Below, piece by piece: positions 1 through 8,575 of a stretch of 64,000 nucleotides of DNA. The notes below the pieces were generated by a model that saw only the letters and a list, made by a program, of their open reading frames with translations, was not told where the DNA came from and searched no databases. A program made the position numbers and the translations under genes. The stretch is from Spirochaeta lutea. Its GTDB lineage: Bacteria > Spirochaetota > Spirochaetia > DSM-27196 > Salinispiraceae. Numbering within the stretch: the stretch's first letter is position 1; the number at the start of each line of letters is the position of its first letter. The stretch is from the NCBI RefSeq assembly GCF_000758165.1, contig NZ_JNUP01000023.1:1-64000 (forward strand), given 5' to 3'.

Positions 1-347
1 GCGCCCGGTTGGGAGCGATGACGCGAACGCGTCGGAGCGGAGTGTCGCCAGGCTTTTTTTGTCCTGAAACCCTCAGGACAAAAAAAAGCCTGGGAACCTC
101 AAGCCCCAGGCAACGGCCTGGGGCGGAATCGAAGCGGCAGCTCAGCTGACGCGGAGAAGGCTTTTTCTTTTTTGGGCCCGTATGGGCCTTAAAAGAAAAA
201 GGGTCCCTGGCGACGACCGTGAAAGGGGTGTACCGGAGCCTGAGGGCGAGGAACACCGTGAAGGCAGTGAAGGCGCGAAGAGCGCATGAGGGGAGTGTGC
301 TTTGCCTTGCTTACCTCGGCGTGGAGCCGGGCTGGAGGCTGGGTGAT
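1..347. other. Palindrome-rich non-coding island at window edge
   Basis: No credible gene is visible here. The stretch is packed with inverted repeats: a 6-bp stem with an AA loop (20-25/28-33), a ~20-bp stem whose arms carry T7 and A8 runs (48-67/73-90), a perfect 9-bp GC stem (103-111/116-124), an 11-bp T/A-rich stem (161-171/191-201), and a perfect 9-bp outer pair (44-52/206-214) enclosing them. The T runs lie on the 5-prime side of the stems, so these are not ordinary terminators. Whether this is RNA, a repeat or a cassette junction cannot be told from one copy; it may continue beyond the window. Confidence 0.6.
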
Positions 348-382
348 CGAGAGTTGCAAATCTCGGGTAAAACGGCTATTCT
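348..382 (+). promoter_or_regulatory. Candidate promoter of cheW
   Basis: TTGCAA (354-359) and TATTCT (377-382) are separated by exactly 17 bases, each matching 4 of 6 sigma-70 consensus positions. The -35 box sits inside a small inverted repeat, CGAGA (348-352) and TCTCG (361-365), which could be an operator. The start codon of cheW lies 22 bases downstream with GGAGG at 394-398. Confidence 0.4.
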
Positions 383-404
383 GTAACTATTACGGAGGAT
401 TCGA

Positions 405-875
405 ATGGCTGAAAGACAATTACAACTTGTGACCTTCCAGTTGGGCCAGGAAAGCTACGGCATTGATATAATGGACGTGGAGGGTATTGTTAAGATTGAA
501 GAGATCCGTGACATTCCGAATGCTCCATCCTATGTTGAAGGGATATTTAACCTCCGGGGTGAGATCATCCCTGTGATAAATCTTCATAAACGTTTTCACC
601 TGACTCGCTTGGAGATGACCGAAGAAGATGAATTATTGAGTGGATTCATTATCATCAGCCTGGATGATATGCAATTGGCGGTGATTATTGATAAGGTTTC
701 CCGGGTGGTAACCATTGATCTAGATGAAATACAGCCGCCTCCCCAAATGTTGACGGGTATCGGTGCGGAATATATCCAAGGGGTTGTGAATCGTGATGAT
801 TCGTATCTCATAATTCTGGATATTCGAAGAATGTTTAACGTTCGTGAGTTGCAAGCCCTCGAGACGATAGCATAG
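405..875 (+). CDS. cheW: Chemotaxis adaptor protein CheW
   Basis: CheW is the cytoplasmic adaptor that couples methyl-accepting receptors to the CheA kinase. The 156-residue product is a single CheW domain of usual length from end to end. The typical core signature is at residues 48-60 (FNLRGEIIPVINL). The ATG start is supported by GGAGG six bases upstream. It is monocistronic or leads a run with the DegT-like gene 47 bases downstream; no cheA, cheX or cheY neighbours follow directly. A CheA-like protein that could be a partner lies far away at 55817. The family call is secure; which receptor system it serves is not visible. Confidence 0.95.
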   Translation: MAERQLQLVTFQLGQESYGIDIMDVEGIVKIEEIRDIPNAPSYVEGIFNLRGEIIPVINLHKRFHLTRLEMTEEDELLSGFIIISLDDMQLAVIIDKVSRVVTIDLDEIQPPPQMLTGIGAEYIQGVVNRDDSYLIILDIRRMFNVRELQALETIA

Positions 876-922
876 AAATCACCCTAAAAACAAAGCCTTC
901 CAAAAAAAGAAAGAGAATGTGA

Positions 923-1987
923 ATGTCCATACCTGTATTTAGGCCTTCCATAAAACGAAAAGACATGGATTCGGTGTTGAGCTGCATGGTGAGTGATCAA
1001 CTGTGGCCCGGGCAACAGAATGAAGAGTTGATTACCGCGTTATTAGAGCTATTGGATGCAGATGGTGGTGCAGCGCTGCGAGAACCTGTCACCGCGTACA
1101 AGGCTGTGTTTCACGCTCTCTCCTTGGAAGATCGGCCGAAGGTAGCTCTTTCCGTATTATCCTCGGTATCGTTATACAGGGCTATATGTGAGTCTGGCCT
1201 GGAACCTGTTTTCCTTGATGTGGACCAGGGATCCGGCCTGGTGGAGGAACAGGTCCTGAAGGATCTTTCCCAAGACCCGAGTATTGGTGCGCTAATAGTG
1301 AACACCCCGTTAGGCTTTGTTCCCTCCTATGAGGTTCTGCGGGATCTATCGATCCCCATAATTGAGGATATTTCCCAAGGAATTGGCGGTAGGTATACTG
1401 ATGATGTACCGGTGGGGGGTATTGGTGATTTTATAATGGTGGGGATGGAGCCCGAGGATGTCATCACTGCTGGCGGTGGGATGGTTGTACTATCCCGCGA
1501 CAAAAAGCAGACTAAGGCGTTGACGGATGCTGTGTCTGATCTCCCCCAAGAACTCTATTTGTCTGATATGAGCGCCGCCCTTGGCCGAACACAGGTTAAG
1601 GAGTTGAAAGGCTTTATTGAGAAACGACGGGAGCTTTTTGAGACCTACATTCGTGCCAGTATGCGAAGCCACCATTCTACCCTGCACCAGCCCGGAGAAT
1701 CATTGTATGTACCTTATGGGTTTCCGGTGGTAGTTAGGGGTGGTATGAATGAGCCTATTCAGTATGCCAGGAAAAAGGGCGTTGAGACCCAACCTGCGTA
1801 TCTTCATTCCATATATCAGTTTCTGGCTGAGAAGGAAGTTCTTTCCGAAGAAGAAAAGGAAGCCTTGCCGAGAAAATTCCCTGGGGCATCGGCCTTGCAG
1901 CTTTCAACCCTGTTGTTTCCCTTATATCCAGCCTTAACGGGTAAGGAATTTGAAATTATCCAGAAGGTACTGGTTACGTTGCCCTGA
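923..1987 (+). CDS. DegT/DnrJ/EryC1-fold protein lacking the PLP lysine
   Basis: The 354-residue protein has the layout of the DegT/DnrJ/EryC1/StrS sugar aminotransferases (PLP fold type I). The Asp that contacts the PLP ring is kept (D149 in IIEDISQGIGG). In the family, the PLP-binding Lys lies in a segment like SF-P-K-x-x-x-x-GEGG. Here the matching segment is GMEPEDVITAGGG, with Asp179 in the lysine position, so a Schiff base cannot form there. Length is close to the usual 360-400 residues and the frame is intact, so this looks like a conserved pseudoenzyme or a non-aminotransferase member rather than a decaying gene. Neighbours (cheW, nadK, recN) give no sugar-pathway context. Family fold is fairly sure; function is unknown. 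Confidence 0.7.
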   Translation: MSIPVFRPSIKRKDMDSVLSCMVSDQLWPGQQNEELITALLELLDADGGAALREPVTAYKAVFHALSLEDRPKVALSVLSSVSLYRAICESGLEPVFLDVDQGSGLVEEQVLKDLSQDPSIGALIVNTPLGFVPSYEVLRDLSIPIIEDISQGIGGRYTDDVPVGGIGDFIMVGMEPEDVITAGGGMVVLSRDKKQTKALTDAVSDLPQELYLSDMSAALGRTQVKELKGFIEKRRELFETYIRASMRSHHSTLHQPGESLYVPYGFPVVVRGGMNEPIQYARKKGVETQPAYLHSIYQFLAEKEVLSEEEKEALPRKFPGASALQLSTLLFPLYPALTGKEFEIIQKVLVTLP

Positions 1988-2081
1988 CATATCCGGTTGG
2001 TCTAGGGTATTGTACGCCGTGGGTACTGGGGTATAGGAAGCTCACTTTACAGCGTCGAAACTGAGGGATATAGTTAGGACA

Positions 2082-2942
2082 ATGCTCAATTCTGAAACCT
2101 GTAAAAATGTACTGATAATAGCAAATTTGCAAAAAGCAGAGGCTGAGACTATAGCTCAGGAAATCCAATCCTTTCTTGAGAGTCGTGGTATATCTGTCCG
2201 GCTCTTCGGTTTCAAAGGGCCGTCAAAAATTCCCCATTATGAATGTATTGATTTAGCTATTACCCTGGGTGGCGACGGCACGGTATTATTTGCAGCACGG
2301 TCATTAGTGGATGAGCAGGTACCTATTCTTCCAATAAATCTTGGGAATTTCGGTTTTATAACCGAGGTCGGAAAAGATGATTGGCACGAGGATCTTGATT
2401 CCTTTTTACAAGGACGGTTGACCCTTGGGTACCGGAATATGCTGTCCATAGAGGTTGTCCGAAAAAAACAGGTCGTATTTGAAGCAAAAGCCCTAAATGA
2501 CGTGGTAATTTCTGGAGCAGGCATTTCGAAAATCCTGAATCTCGGCGTAGCGCTCACCCAGACCCAATTAGGGCAGTATCGGGCCGATGGGATTATAGTG
2601 GCAACACCTACCGGGTCGACAGCGTACAGTGCTGCCGCTGGGGGACCGATCCTGACTCCAGAATTGGATGCAATGATCTTGAATCCTATCTGTCCGTTTA
2701 CACTGAGTCACCGACCCCTTGTATTGCCCGGGAATGAGGTGGTTACGGTTCTTGTGGAAGAGGGACAGCGGACGGATGTCATCCTGACCTTGGATGGGCA
2801 GCTTGATTGTGCCCTCCAGATTGGGGACCGGGTAAGAATTACCAGGAATGAGAAACGAGTTAAAATACTTTTTTCAGGGAAACGAAACTTTTATGAGGTG
2901 TTGCGATCGAAGCTGAATTGGTCGGGAGGGCCTGATGCTTGA
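2082..2942 (+). CDS. nadK: NAD kinase
   Basis: NAD kinase phosphorylates NAD to NADP with ATP or polyphosphate in the cytoplasm. The 286-residue product has the catalytic GGDGT motif at residues 63-67, the NLGNFGF segment that follows it, and the second conserved block ATPTGSTAYSAAAGG near residue 176. Length is typical. A weak AGGA lies before the ATG and no better upstream start is seen. Its last eight bases overlap the start of recN, so the two are very probably translated together. Confidence 0.95.
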   Translation: MLNSETCKNVLIIANLQKAEAETIAQEIQSFLESRGISVRLFGFKGPSKIPHYECIDLAITLGGDGTVLFAARSLVDEQVPILPINLGNFGFITEVGKDDWHEDLDSFLQGRLTLGYRNMLSIEVVRKKQVVFEAKALNDVVISGAGISKILNLGVALTQTQLGQYRADGIIVATPTGSTAYSAAAGGPILTPELDAMILNPICPFTLSHRPLVLPGNEVVTVLVEEGQRTDVILTLDGQLDCALQIGDRVRITRNEKRVKILFSGKRNFYEVLRSKLNWSGGPDA

Positions 2943-4629
2943 AGAATTGTATGTCAAGAATTTTGCTCTCATTGAGGAGGTTCACCTGACTCTCCAAGAG
3001 GGATTCACGTGCTTCACCGGTGAAACGGGTGCCGGAAAATCTATCTTAGCTGGTGCCCTCGGATTATTATCGGGAAGCAGGGGAACGGTTGATCAGATTA
3101 GGACCGGAGCAGAAGAGGCTGTAGTATCGGGAACATTCGGTGTATCAGATGATCCGAGTATCCTTGAATGGTTAGAAAATCATGGAATACCCTTTGATGA
3201 CTCCAAGACCGTGATTATTCGACGGCTCTTACGCCGGTCTGGCAAGAGTATGGCCTACATCCAGAATATTCCTACACCGGTTAAGGATCTCACGGAATTT
3301 AGCTCCCTTCTATTTGATATGCATGGACAGCATGAGCATCAGAGTCTCTTTGACACCGCATTTCATCGCAGGTATCTGGATAATTTTGGCGGACATGATC
3401 ACGAGGTACGAAGCTTCGCTATAAAGTTTAGCCAATTAAGTAGTGCTAAAAAGCGCTACGATGCCATGGTTGATGATGCCCAGGAGCGGGAGCGCGAGAA
3501 GGAGCTCTTAGCCTACGCTATTGAAGAGATTGATGCTGCCTCACTTCAGCCCCAGGAGGACGAGGAGCTGGAGAAAGAGCGGCAACGCCTCGGGTCAGCT
3601 GAAGAACTGCGTAGTCTGACCGAGCAATCCTATGAGGCTTTGCACGAATCTGAGATCGGCATTTTAGGGATATTGTATCGGGTCAAGCAAAACCTACAGC
3701 GGATTGTAGGCATGGATACGGATCAGCAAGAACTATCGAAACGGGTTGCAGAGCTTTATTATGAGCTTGAAGATGTAGGACAGGCGATAGGGCATTATAA
3801 GGATGGTATTCTCTTTGATCCCGCCCGGTTAGAATGGGTGGAGGAGAGGCTTGATGTCTTGTATCGGTTAAAGAAGAAGTACGGCCCAGAGTTGAGTGAT
3901 ATTCTTGCGTATCGCCAGCAGGCTGAAGATAATCTCGCCCAACTGGAAAACTTTGATGAAAACCGGGAAGCCCTATTGGATCAAATCAAGACTATGGAAA
4001 AGGATGTTCTCAGTCTTGCCTCCGAGCTTACAAAAAAACGAAAGACATCTGCGGTCGACATGGAAAAAGAAGTGTCGGGAATTCTCTCAGAATTAAAAAT
4101 GGGGAAGATCCGGTTTGCTGTGCAGGTTTCACAACGAAAATCGGAGCGGGGTACTCCCTTATGCGGCCTATACGGGGCTGACGAGGTTGAGTTTCTCTTA
4201 TCTTCGAACCCCGGGGAGCCCCTAAAGCCTATACGGTCCATCGCTTCCGGCGGAGAGATCTCCCGGGTTATGTTGGCAATTAAGTCAGTTTTATCTCAGA
4301 CAGATAATATCGGGACACTTATTTTTGATGAAATTGATACCGGTATCGGGGGTGAGGTTGCAGTGGCAATTGGCGAATACTTTTCTAAAATTGGACGATT
4401 TCGGCAACTGCTCTCTATTACACATCTTGCAAGTATCGCTGTTCGAGCCGATAATCATATCATGATCCAAAAAGTAGAACATAACGACCGAACCTATACG
4501 GAGGCAAATCGGATTACCGGGGATGAACGGGTACAGGAAATTGCCCGAATGCTTTCGGGGTTTGCAGAGCGGGATATATCGTTGGATCATGCTAGAAGGC
4601 TTTTACAGCAGTATCACCAGAAATTTTAG
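2935..4629 (+). CDS. recN: DNA repair protein RecN
   Basis: RecN is an SMC-like ATPase that acts early in double-strand break repair. The 564-residue protein has Walker A GETGAGKS at residues 29-36, a long central coiled-coil arm, an ABC signature SGGE (in SIASGGEISRVML), and a Walker B region LIFDEIDTGIGG near residue 465, all in family order. The gene overlaps nadK by eight bases, a coupling seen in several bacteria. No motif is missing. Confidence 0.95.
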   Translation: MLEELYVKNFALIEEVHLTLQEGFTCFTGETGAGKSILAGALGLLSGSRGTVDQIRTGAEEAVVSGTFGVSDDPSILEWLENHGIPFDDSKTVIIRRLLRRSGKSMAYIQNIPTPVKDLTEFSSLLFDMHGQHEHQSLFDTAFHRRYLDNFGGHDHEVRSFAIKFSQLSSAKKRYDAMVDDAQEREREKELLAYAIEEIDAASLQPQEDEELEKERQRLGSAEELRSLTEQSYEALHESEIGILGILYRVKQNLQRIVGMDTDQQELSKRVAELYYELEDVGQAIGHYKDGILFDPARLEWVEERLDVLYRLKKKYGPELSDILAYRQQAEDNLAQLENFDENREALLDQIKTMEKDVLSLASELTKKRKTSAVDMEKEVSGILSELKMGKIRFAVQVSQRKSERGTPLCGLYGADEVEFLLSSNPGEPLKPIRSIASGGEISRVMLAIKSVLSQTDNIGTLIFDEIDTGIGGEVAVAIGEYFSKIGRFRQLLSITHLASIAVRADNHIMIQKVEHNDRTYTEANRITGDERVQEIARMLSGFAERDISLDHARRLLQQYHQKF

Positions 4630-4637
4630 GGGGGGAT

Positions 4638-5456
4638 ATGGGAAAGATAAGTACCGAGGCAAAAAATACCTATGCTGAAAAGGTTAGAGGGTATAAGCAA
4701 GAGATTGAACAGATACTCTCTCGGGAAAAAAATATCCTTCAGGTGGTGGAGCGTGATCAGCAGGGCCGAGAATACAAGCTCATTGCTCTTGCCGAGGAGC
4801 GGGCGAATCTTGCATCTTTATACCTGTTGTTAAACCGTATCAGTATTGCCCTCCTTGGTATGAAAAGTGAGCCGTTTTTAAACGATGCCCGGAAAAGCTG
4901 TTACGAGGCAATAATCCATCTGGAGAATGTTGTGACGGGCCGAATTGATGCCCCCTTCTCAGATTATGAGCAGGCCCATGAGGCTATCGAGGGGTTTACC
5001 GATCCCGAACGGTATGATTTGGTTCGTAAAATTGGGTTGACCATTCAGGGGGTAGAACGTGGGTTTGGGGACAACTCAAAATGGAAATGGTCGTTTGTTG
5101 AGCTGGAAGGTCGGTTTGCAGCGGTTTCTAAGAATATTATCAATCTGAAATCGGTAGTCGCTGGTTTGGATCCCCGGGTTGATGGGTATCGGGAACGGTT
5201 AAAACTCTTAAATCTGGCGAAGAGGTGGCTGATGATTGCGGCGGATCGTTATCGGGAGAAATACGAGCTTTCTACTACAAGAATTGATGATTTTAAAACG
5301 GCTATTGCGTTTCTGGCTGCGTTGCGACGTCTTCATATGATGCTTGGTGAGAATGATCAAGCCGAACAAATTCGAAAAAAGGCCGATGTCTGGAAAGCCA
5401 AGATGGAGGATGATGAGAAGAGGCTGCAAAACAGCGGTTCTCAGAAACCCGGGTAA
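4638..5456 (+). CDS. Conserved-looking hypothetical, alpha-helical
   Basis: I do not recognise a named domain in this 272-residue protein. It is charged and helical throughout, with heptad-like stretches near residues 5-60 and 200-265, no signal peptide and no membrane segment, so it is probably cytoplasmic. A run of G immediately before the ATG (4629-4635) is a good ribosome site, and the gene starts 8 bases after recN, pointing to one transcript with nadK and recN. Function is not inferable beyond that. Confidence 0.75.
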   Translation: MGKISTEAKNTYAEKVRGYKQEIEQILSREKNILQVVERDQQGREYKLIALAEERANLASLYLLLNRISIALLGMKSEPFLNDARKSCYEAIIHLENVVTGRIDAPFSDYEQAHEAIEGFTDPERYDLVRKIGLTIQGVERGFGDNSKWKWSFVELEGRFAAVSKNIINLKSVVAGLDPRVDGYRERLKLLNLAKRWLMIAADRYREKYELSTTRIDDFKTAIAFLAALRRLHMMLGENDQAEQIRKKADVWKAKMEDDEKRLQNSGSQKPG

Positions 5457-5547
5457 TCCATCTCTGTATAACTACAATAGGAAGGAAGAACCCTTTCTTA
5501 GTCTTTGGCAACCATCAGGTACGGTGTAACGCGAAGTGACTTTTCCT

Positions 5548-5576
5548 TTGCTATTCGTAGTATTCTCATGTAGTAT
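5548..5576 (+). promoter_or_regulatory. Candidate promoter, nearly leaderless
   Basis: TTGCTA (5548-5553) and TAGTAT (5571-5576) are 17 bases apart, each matching 4 of 6 consensus positions. The next start codon is at 5585, so a start site 7 bases after the -10 box would leave almost no leader. The same TAGTAT hexamer occurs upstream of mraZ. This is inference from spacing only. Confidence 0.3.
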
Positions 5577-5584
5577 CTGGGTTT

Positions 5585-6745
5585 ATGGGAAAGCTGTTTG
5601 CGCGGATAGTGTTCATCTGCTTGATTCTTAGCTTGATTGCTGTTTTTTTTCTCATTCCCCAGAAGGCTGGGAAGGAGCTCTATTACACCCACCAGTGGAT
5701 TTCCGAAGAGTCTCAATTGTTCGGCCGATTACCAGGGCAGGGTGGTGGTGAAGCCAGGTATTTTCTGCGTGGTCAGCTAGGTTCCGGAATCCTTGATATC
5801 AGCGGCTCAGACATTCACTGGTTCCCCCGATCCACCGTCCTGGCCGGGTCCGGTGACACCGTTGTGCTTTCCGGAATTGATGACTCGGAATATTTGGTTT
5901 TTTCTAGAGATACCGGTACAGTCCATACTGTGGCCAATGGGGGTATTCCGTTTATTACCGGGTCCTGGAACCTGTTTCTCCAAGAGGATTATCTGGGGCT
6001 CTCTGTGGCTGATTCAAGTTTCTCTTCCGTCAGTGGAAAACTCTCCTGGGCAGCGAGATTAACAGCGCTTTCACCCAAGGATTCCATGCTGGCCATAGGG
6101 TTCATGGACGGAGCGGTATGGTTGCTCCAACGTTCAGGAGATGGGCCGGCAGATACCGATCCTGGAGGCGGTCGGCGAAGTGAACCCATTTCCGATACGC
6201 CACCAGGAGCAGCTCCTGATGGGTTCTCCATTAGGGTAACTGGACGATTTAGGTATCCCGCCCCTATCCGGGGTTTGGCATGGTATGACGATGGTCAAAT
6301 TCTCATCTATGCCGGTCAAGAAGATCAGGCCCTGATCCTGCTAGATATAGACTCCGGAGAAGAGCAAAGTATTCCCCTGCCCGGGGATGCCATTCCTGGA
6401 GCCGGACTCATTATCCCTATGGATGAAGTCCTAGCCATAGAACGTCGTGGAGAAATACTTGTCCTGGATAATCTCGGAACCGACACCACCAGCGTACGAC
6501 GCATATCCCATCAGGGCGAACTATTGCTTGCCTTGGGCGAATTCCCCGGGATAGGCATGGCCTTCCAGGTAACAACCCAGGATGGATCGCTCCTTGAGGT
6601 GGTTACAGATCATGGTGAAGGGATGTTCATGGTCGATGGATCCTATCTCCATGATGTTATTATGACACCCCAGGGCTATCTATGGGCAGGTGAGGGGTTA
6701 ATCGGCTATACCTCCTTTTTTTGGAAGGGAGGTGCTGATGGCTAG
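5585..6745 (+). CDS. Membrane-anchored beta-propeller-like protein
   Basis: The 386-residue product begins with a strong hydrophobic anchor (residues 6-24, LFARIVFICLILSLIAVFFL region) and is then exported. The rest is beta-rich, with repeated short strands ending in W or aromatic-G patterns, reminiscent of a WD/PQQ-type propeller, but I cannot assign a family. No cysteine lipobox is seen after the anchor. The stop overlaps the following gene, which also encodes an exported protein, so the two probably act together at the cell envelope. There is no clear Shine-Dalgarno before the ATG, in keeping with the nearly leaderless promoter proposed upstream. Confidence 0.65.
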   Translation: MGKLFARIVFICLILSLIAVFFLIPQKAGKELYYTHQWISEESQLFGRLPGQGGGEARYFLRGQLGSGILDISGSDIHWFPRSTVLAGSGDTVVLSGIDDSEYLVFSRDTGTVHTVANGGIPFITGSWNLFLQEDYLGLSVADSSFSSVSGKLSWAARLTALSPKDSMLAIGFMDGAVWLLQRSGDGPADTDPGGGRRSEPISDTPPGAAPDGFSIRVTGRFRYPAPIRGLAWYDDGQILIYAGQEDQALILLDIDSGEEQSIPLPGDAIPGAGLIIPMDEVLAIERRGEILVLDNLGTDTTSVRRISHQGELLLALGEFPGIGMAFQVTTQDGSLLEVVTDHGEGMFMVDGSYLHDVIMTPQGYLWAGEGLIGYTSFFWKGGADG

Positions 6746-7619
6746 GCGTATGTGCTGCATGGTGTTGATGGTGCTTCTTGGATTTTCAGTGTTTTCCTGG
6801 GACTGGCAGGAGCGTTATCGATCGGCAATAGAACCGTGGTACCCCGGTGACACAAACAATGGTTTTTCTCCTCCGAAGCTGATCCTTCAAACCAACAATT
6901 TCAGTATTCTGGAGCATGGGCTGGTTCTTTTTCGATCTGATCGTGCGTTATACGGAAAAACTCGGGCAGGTATGCTTCCCGAGAAGGGAGATTGGGTTTC
7001 CATCCTTCAGCCCGGGGGGTTCGTCACCGAGTACCGGACCGATGGGGGAGGAATCGACCTACCACCCTTTAGCATGGAAGTGCAGGCTGGGCAAAAATTA
7101 GGAATCACATCGCCTGTCACCGAAGAGGCCTCTCTTTCTATTCTTTTTTTTGACACGGAGAAACGGCGGGTTCTTAATCCCCAGGCTGTTCAGCCCCTGT
7201 ATATGGATAGCCATGGTCTCGGTATCGAACGAGCGATCTTGGTATCTGATCGTGGCCAGGATGAATCACAGCGACTTATCGGATGGCGGACTGCTCAAGT
7301 GCCCTTCGGGTCCGGGGTTTTTCAGGCGGTACTGCGGGGTGGACGTTCCGGTATTCAATCTGTTTCAGTATCCCTTGATGGTGAGGTTATCAGCGCATCA
7401 GAGTATGACTATCTCATGGAAAGCGGGGACGAGAGCATTACCACGGGTATTCCGGGGTTTTCAGGGGCCTTGGAGGTGTTGAATTCTCAGGGTGATTCTA
7501 TGCTGTTTCGGTATAGTACGCGTATTGAAATTCCCCGGGGGGTATCAACAGTTTCTCTTGCGGTGACAGATTATTCCGGGATCAGTTACTCAATTTCCTA
7601 TCCGTTGATTGGGCGATAA
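6738..7619 (+). CDS. Secreted protein with degenerate M23/LytM-like domain
   Basis: A signal peptide spans about residues 1-20 of this 293-residue protein. Residues about 85-150 read like the core of M23 (LytM) endopeptidases: a GDWVSILQPGGFVTEYR strand, a V-x-x-GQKLG turn, a late LSILFFD strand and a final NPQ. The zinc ligands (HxxxD and HxH) are absent, so it would be a non-catalytic fold of the kind that activates amidases or binds peptidoglycan. This is inference from pattern. I chose ATG 6738, five bases after GGGAGG, rather than GTG 6732, which overlaps that site. It overlaps the upstream gene by 8 bases. Confidence 0.6.
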   Translation: MARRMCCMVLMVLLGFSVFSWDWQERYRSAIEPWYPGDTNNGFSPPKLILQTNNFSILEHGLVLFRSDRALYGKTRAGMLPEKGDWVSILQPGGFVTEYRTDGGGIDLPPFSMEVQAGQKLGITSPVTEEASLSILFFDTEKRRVLNPQAVQPLYMDSHGLGIERAILVSDRGQDESQRLIGWRTAQVPFGSGVFQAVLRGGRSGIQSVSVSLDGEVISASEYDYLMESGDESITTGIPGFSGALEVLNSQGDSMLFRYSTRIEIPRGVSTVSLAVTDYSGISYSISYPLIGR

Positions 7620-7651
7620 CATTCTATGCTGATGGATTAAGGGAGGATAGA

Positions 7652-8506
7652 GTGAAGACGTTTTCAAAGCAGCCTGGAACCATGGAGAACATGGAGGTGG
7701 TGGACTGCCCTATTTGCTCAAGCCGTTTGGTACGGGAGCTCTGGGATTGTGGAGAGTTTGTATTCTCTTCATGTGAGGGATGTGGCCATGTGTATCAGAA
7801 TCCGAGACCGGCAGCGGGAGATCTCATAGAGAGGTATGACGGGGAATACCTAAGCTATGAGGTTGACAACGATGAGCGTTTTTTTGCTCTGATGAAGCTG
7901 GGATTGAAGGATGTGCGGTTCTCTCGCATTGAAGCAGACATAAAAACCCGGAGCAGTGGTACCCCTCGGTTTTTAGATATCGGATGTGCAACAGGAATGC
8001 TGGTTCGGCATTTTAAGGATAGGGGCTGGGATGCCCAGGGGGTTGAGGTGTGTACCCCGGCTGCAGAATACGGAAAAACCCACCGAGGTGTTACGATTCA
8101 TATAGGGACCTTGGAAACCCAGGCTTTTCCTGATCAGTATTTCGATGTGGTTCATTCCAGTCATGTGATAGAGCATGTACCTGAGCCCGGCGAGTATATC
8201 GCCGAGCAGGCACGGATCGTCAAATCCCAGGGGTATCTTATCGTTACTACGCCAAACCGTAGCAGCCTTCAGGCTCGGTGGAGGGGCAAGAATTGGCGGA
8301 GTGCCATCGCGGATCATGTCCATCTATTTTCACGCCGGCACCTCGGCGCACTGCTGAAACGCCATGGATTTCGGGTTGTCCGGTGGAAAACCTGGGGAGG
8401 GGCGCCGGTTGGTACCGCTTCGGGACTGAAGAAGAAGATCCTTGATCGTGGGGCTAAAGTATTTGGATTCGGCGACGTCATGATCTATCTAGCTCAAAAG
8501 AGATAG
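7652..8506 (+). CDS. Class I SAM methyltransferase with N-terminal zinc ribbon
   Basis: The 284-residue protein begins with a four-cysteine ribbon (C19, C22, C41, C44), followed by a Rossmann methyltransferase domain of the Methyltransf_11/23 type. SAM motif I is FLDIGCATGML near residue 106, and VVHSSHVIEHV near residue 168 is the typical post-motif. Such ribbon-plus-methyltransferase proteins often act on sugars, lipids or polyketides; the substrate here is not visible. The GTG start is preceded by GGGAGG at 7641-7646. A GC hairpin follows the stop at 8511-8529 (one G-U pair, no U run). Confidence 0.8.
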   Translation: MKTFSKQPGTMENMEVVDCPICSSRLVRELWDCGEFVFSSCEGCGHVYQNPRPAAGDLIERYDGEYLSYEVDNDERFFALMKLGLKDVRFSRIEADIKTRSSGTPRFLDIGCATGMLVRHFKDRGWDAQGVEVCTPAAEYGKTHRGVTIHIGTLETQAFPDQYFDVVHSSHVIEHVPEPGEYIAEQARIVKSQGYLIVTTPNRSSLQARWRGKNWRSAIADHVHLFSRRHLGALLKRHGFRVVRWKTWGGAPVGTASGLKKKILDRGAKVFGFGDVMIYLAQKR

Positions 8507-8539
8507 TATTGCCGGACTTTCGGTCTGGCTGGAGCTGGC

Positions 8540-8569
8540 TTGACACAGTTGCGGCTTTCTTTCTAGGAT
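8540..8569 (+). promoter_or_regulatory. Promoter with consensus -35 box
   Basis: A perfect TTGACA (8540-8545) is followed after 18 bases by TAGGAT (8564-8569). The next ATG is at 8576, seven bases after the -10 box, which is where transcription normally starts. The mRNA for the DUF4912 protein may thus be leaderless. AGGA within the -10 box would be the only ribosome site otherwise. Confidence 0.5.
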
Positions 8570-8575
8570 TACCTC

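Noticed and set aside
48-90. Bidirectional terminator
   Set aside because: The T run precedes the stem and the A run follows it, which on both strands is the wrong order for termination.
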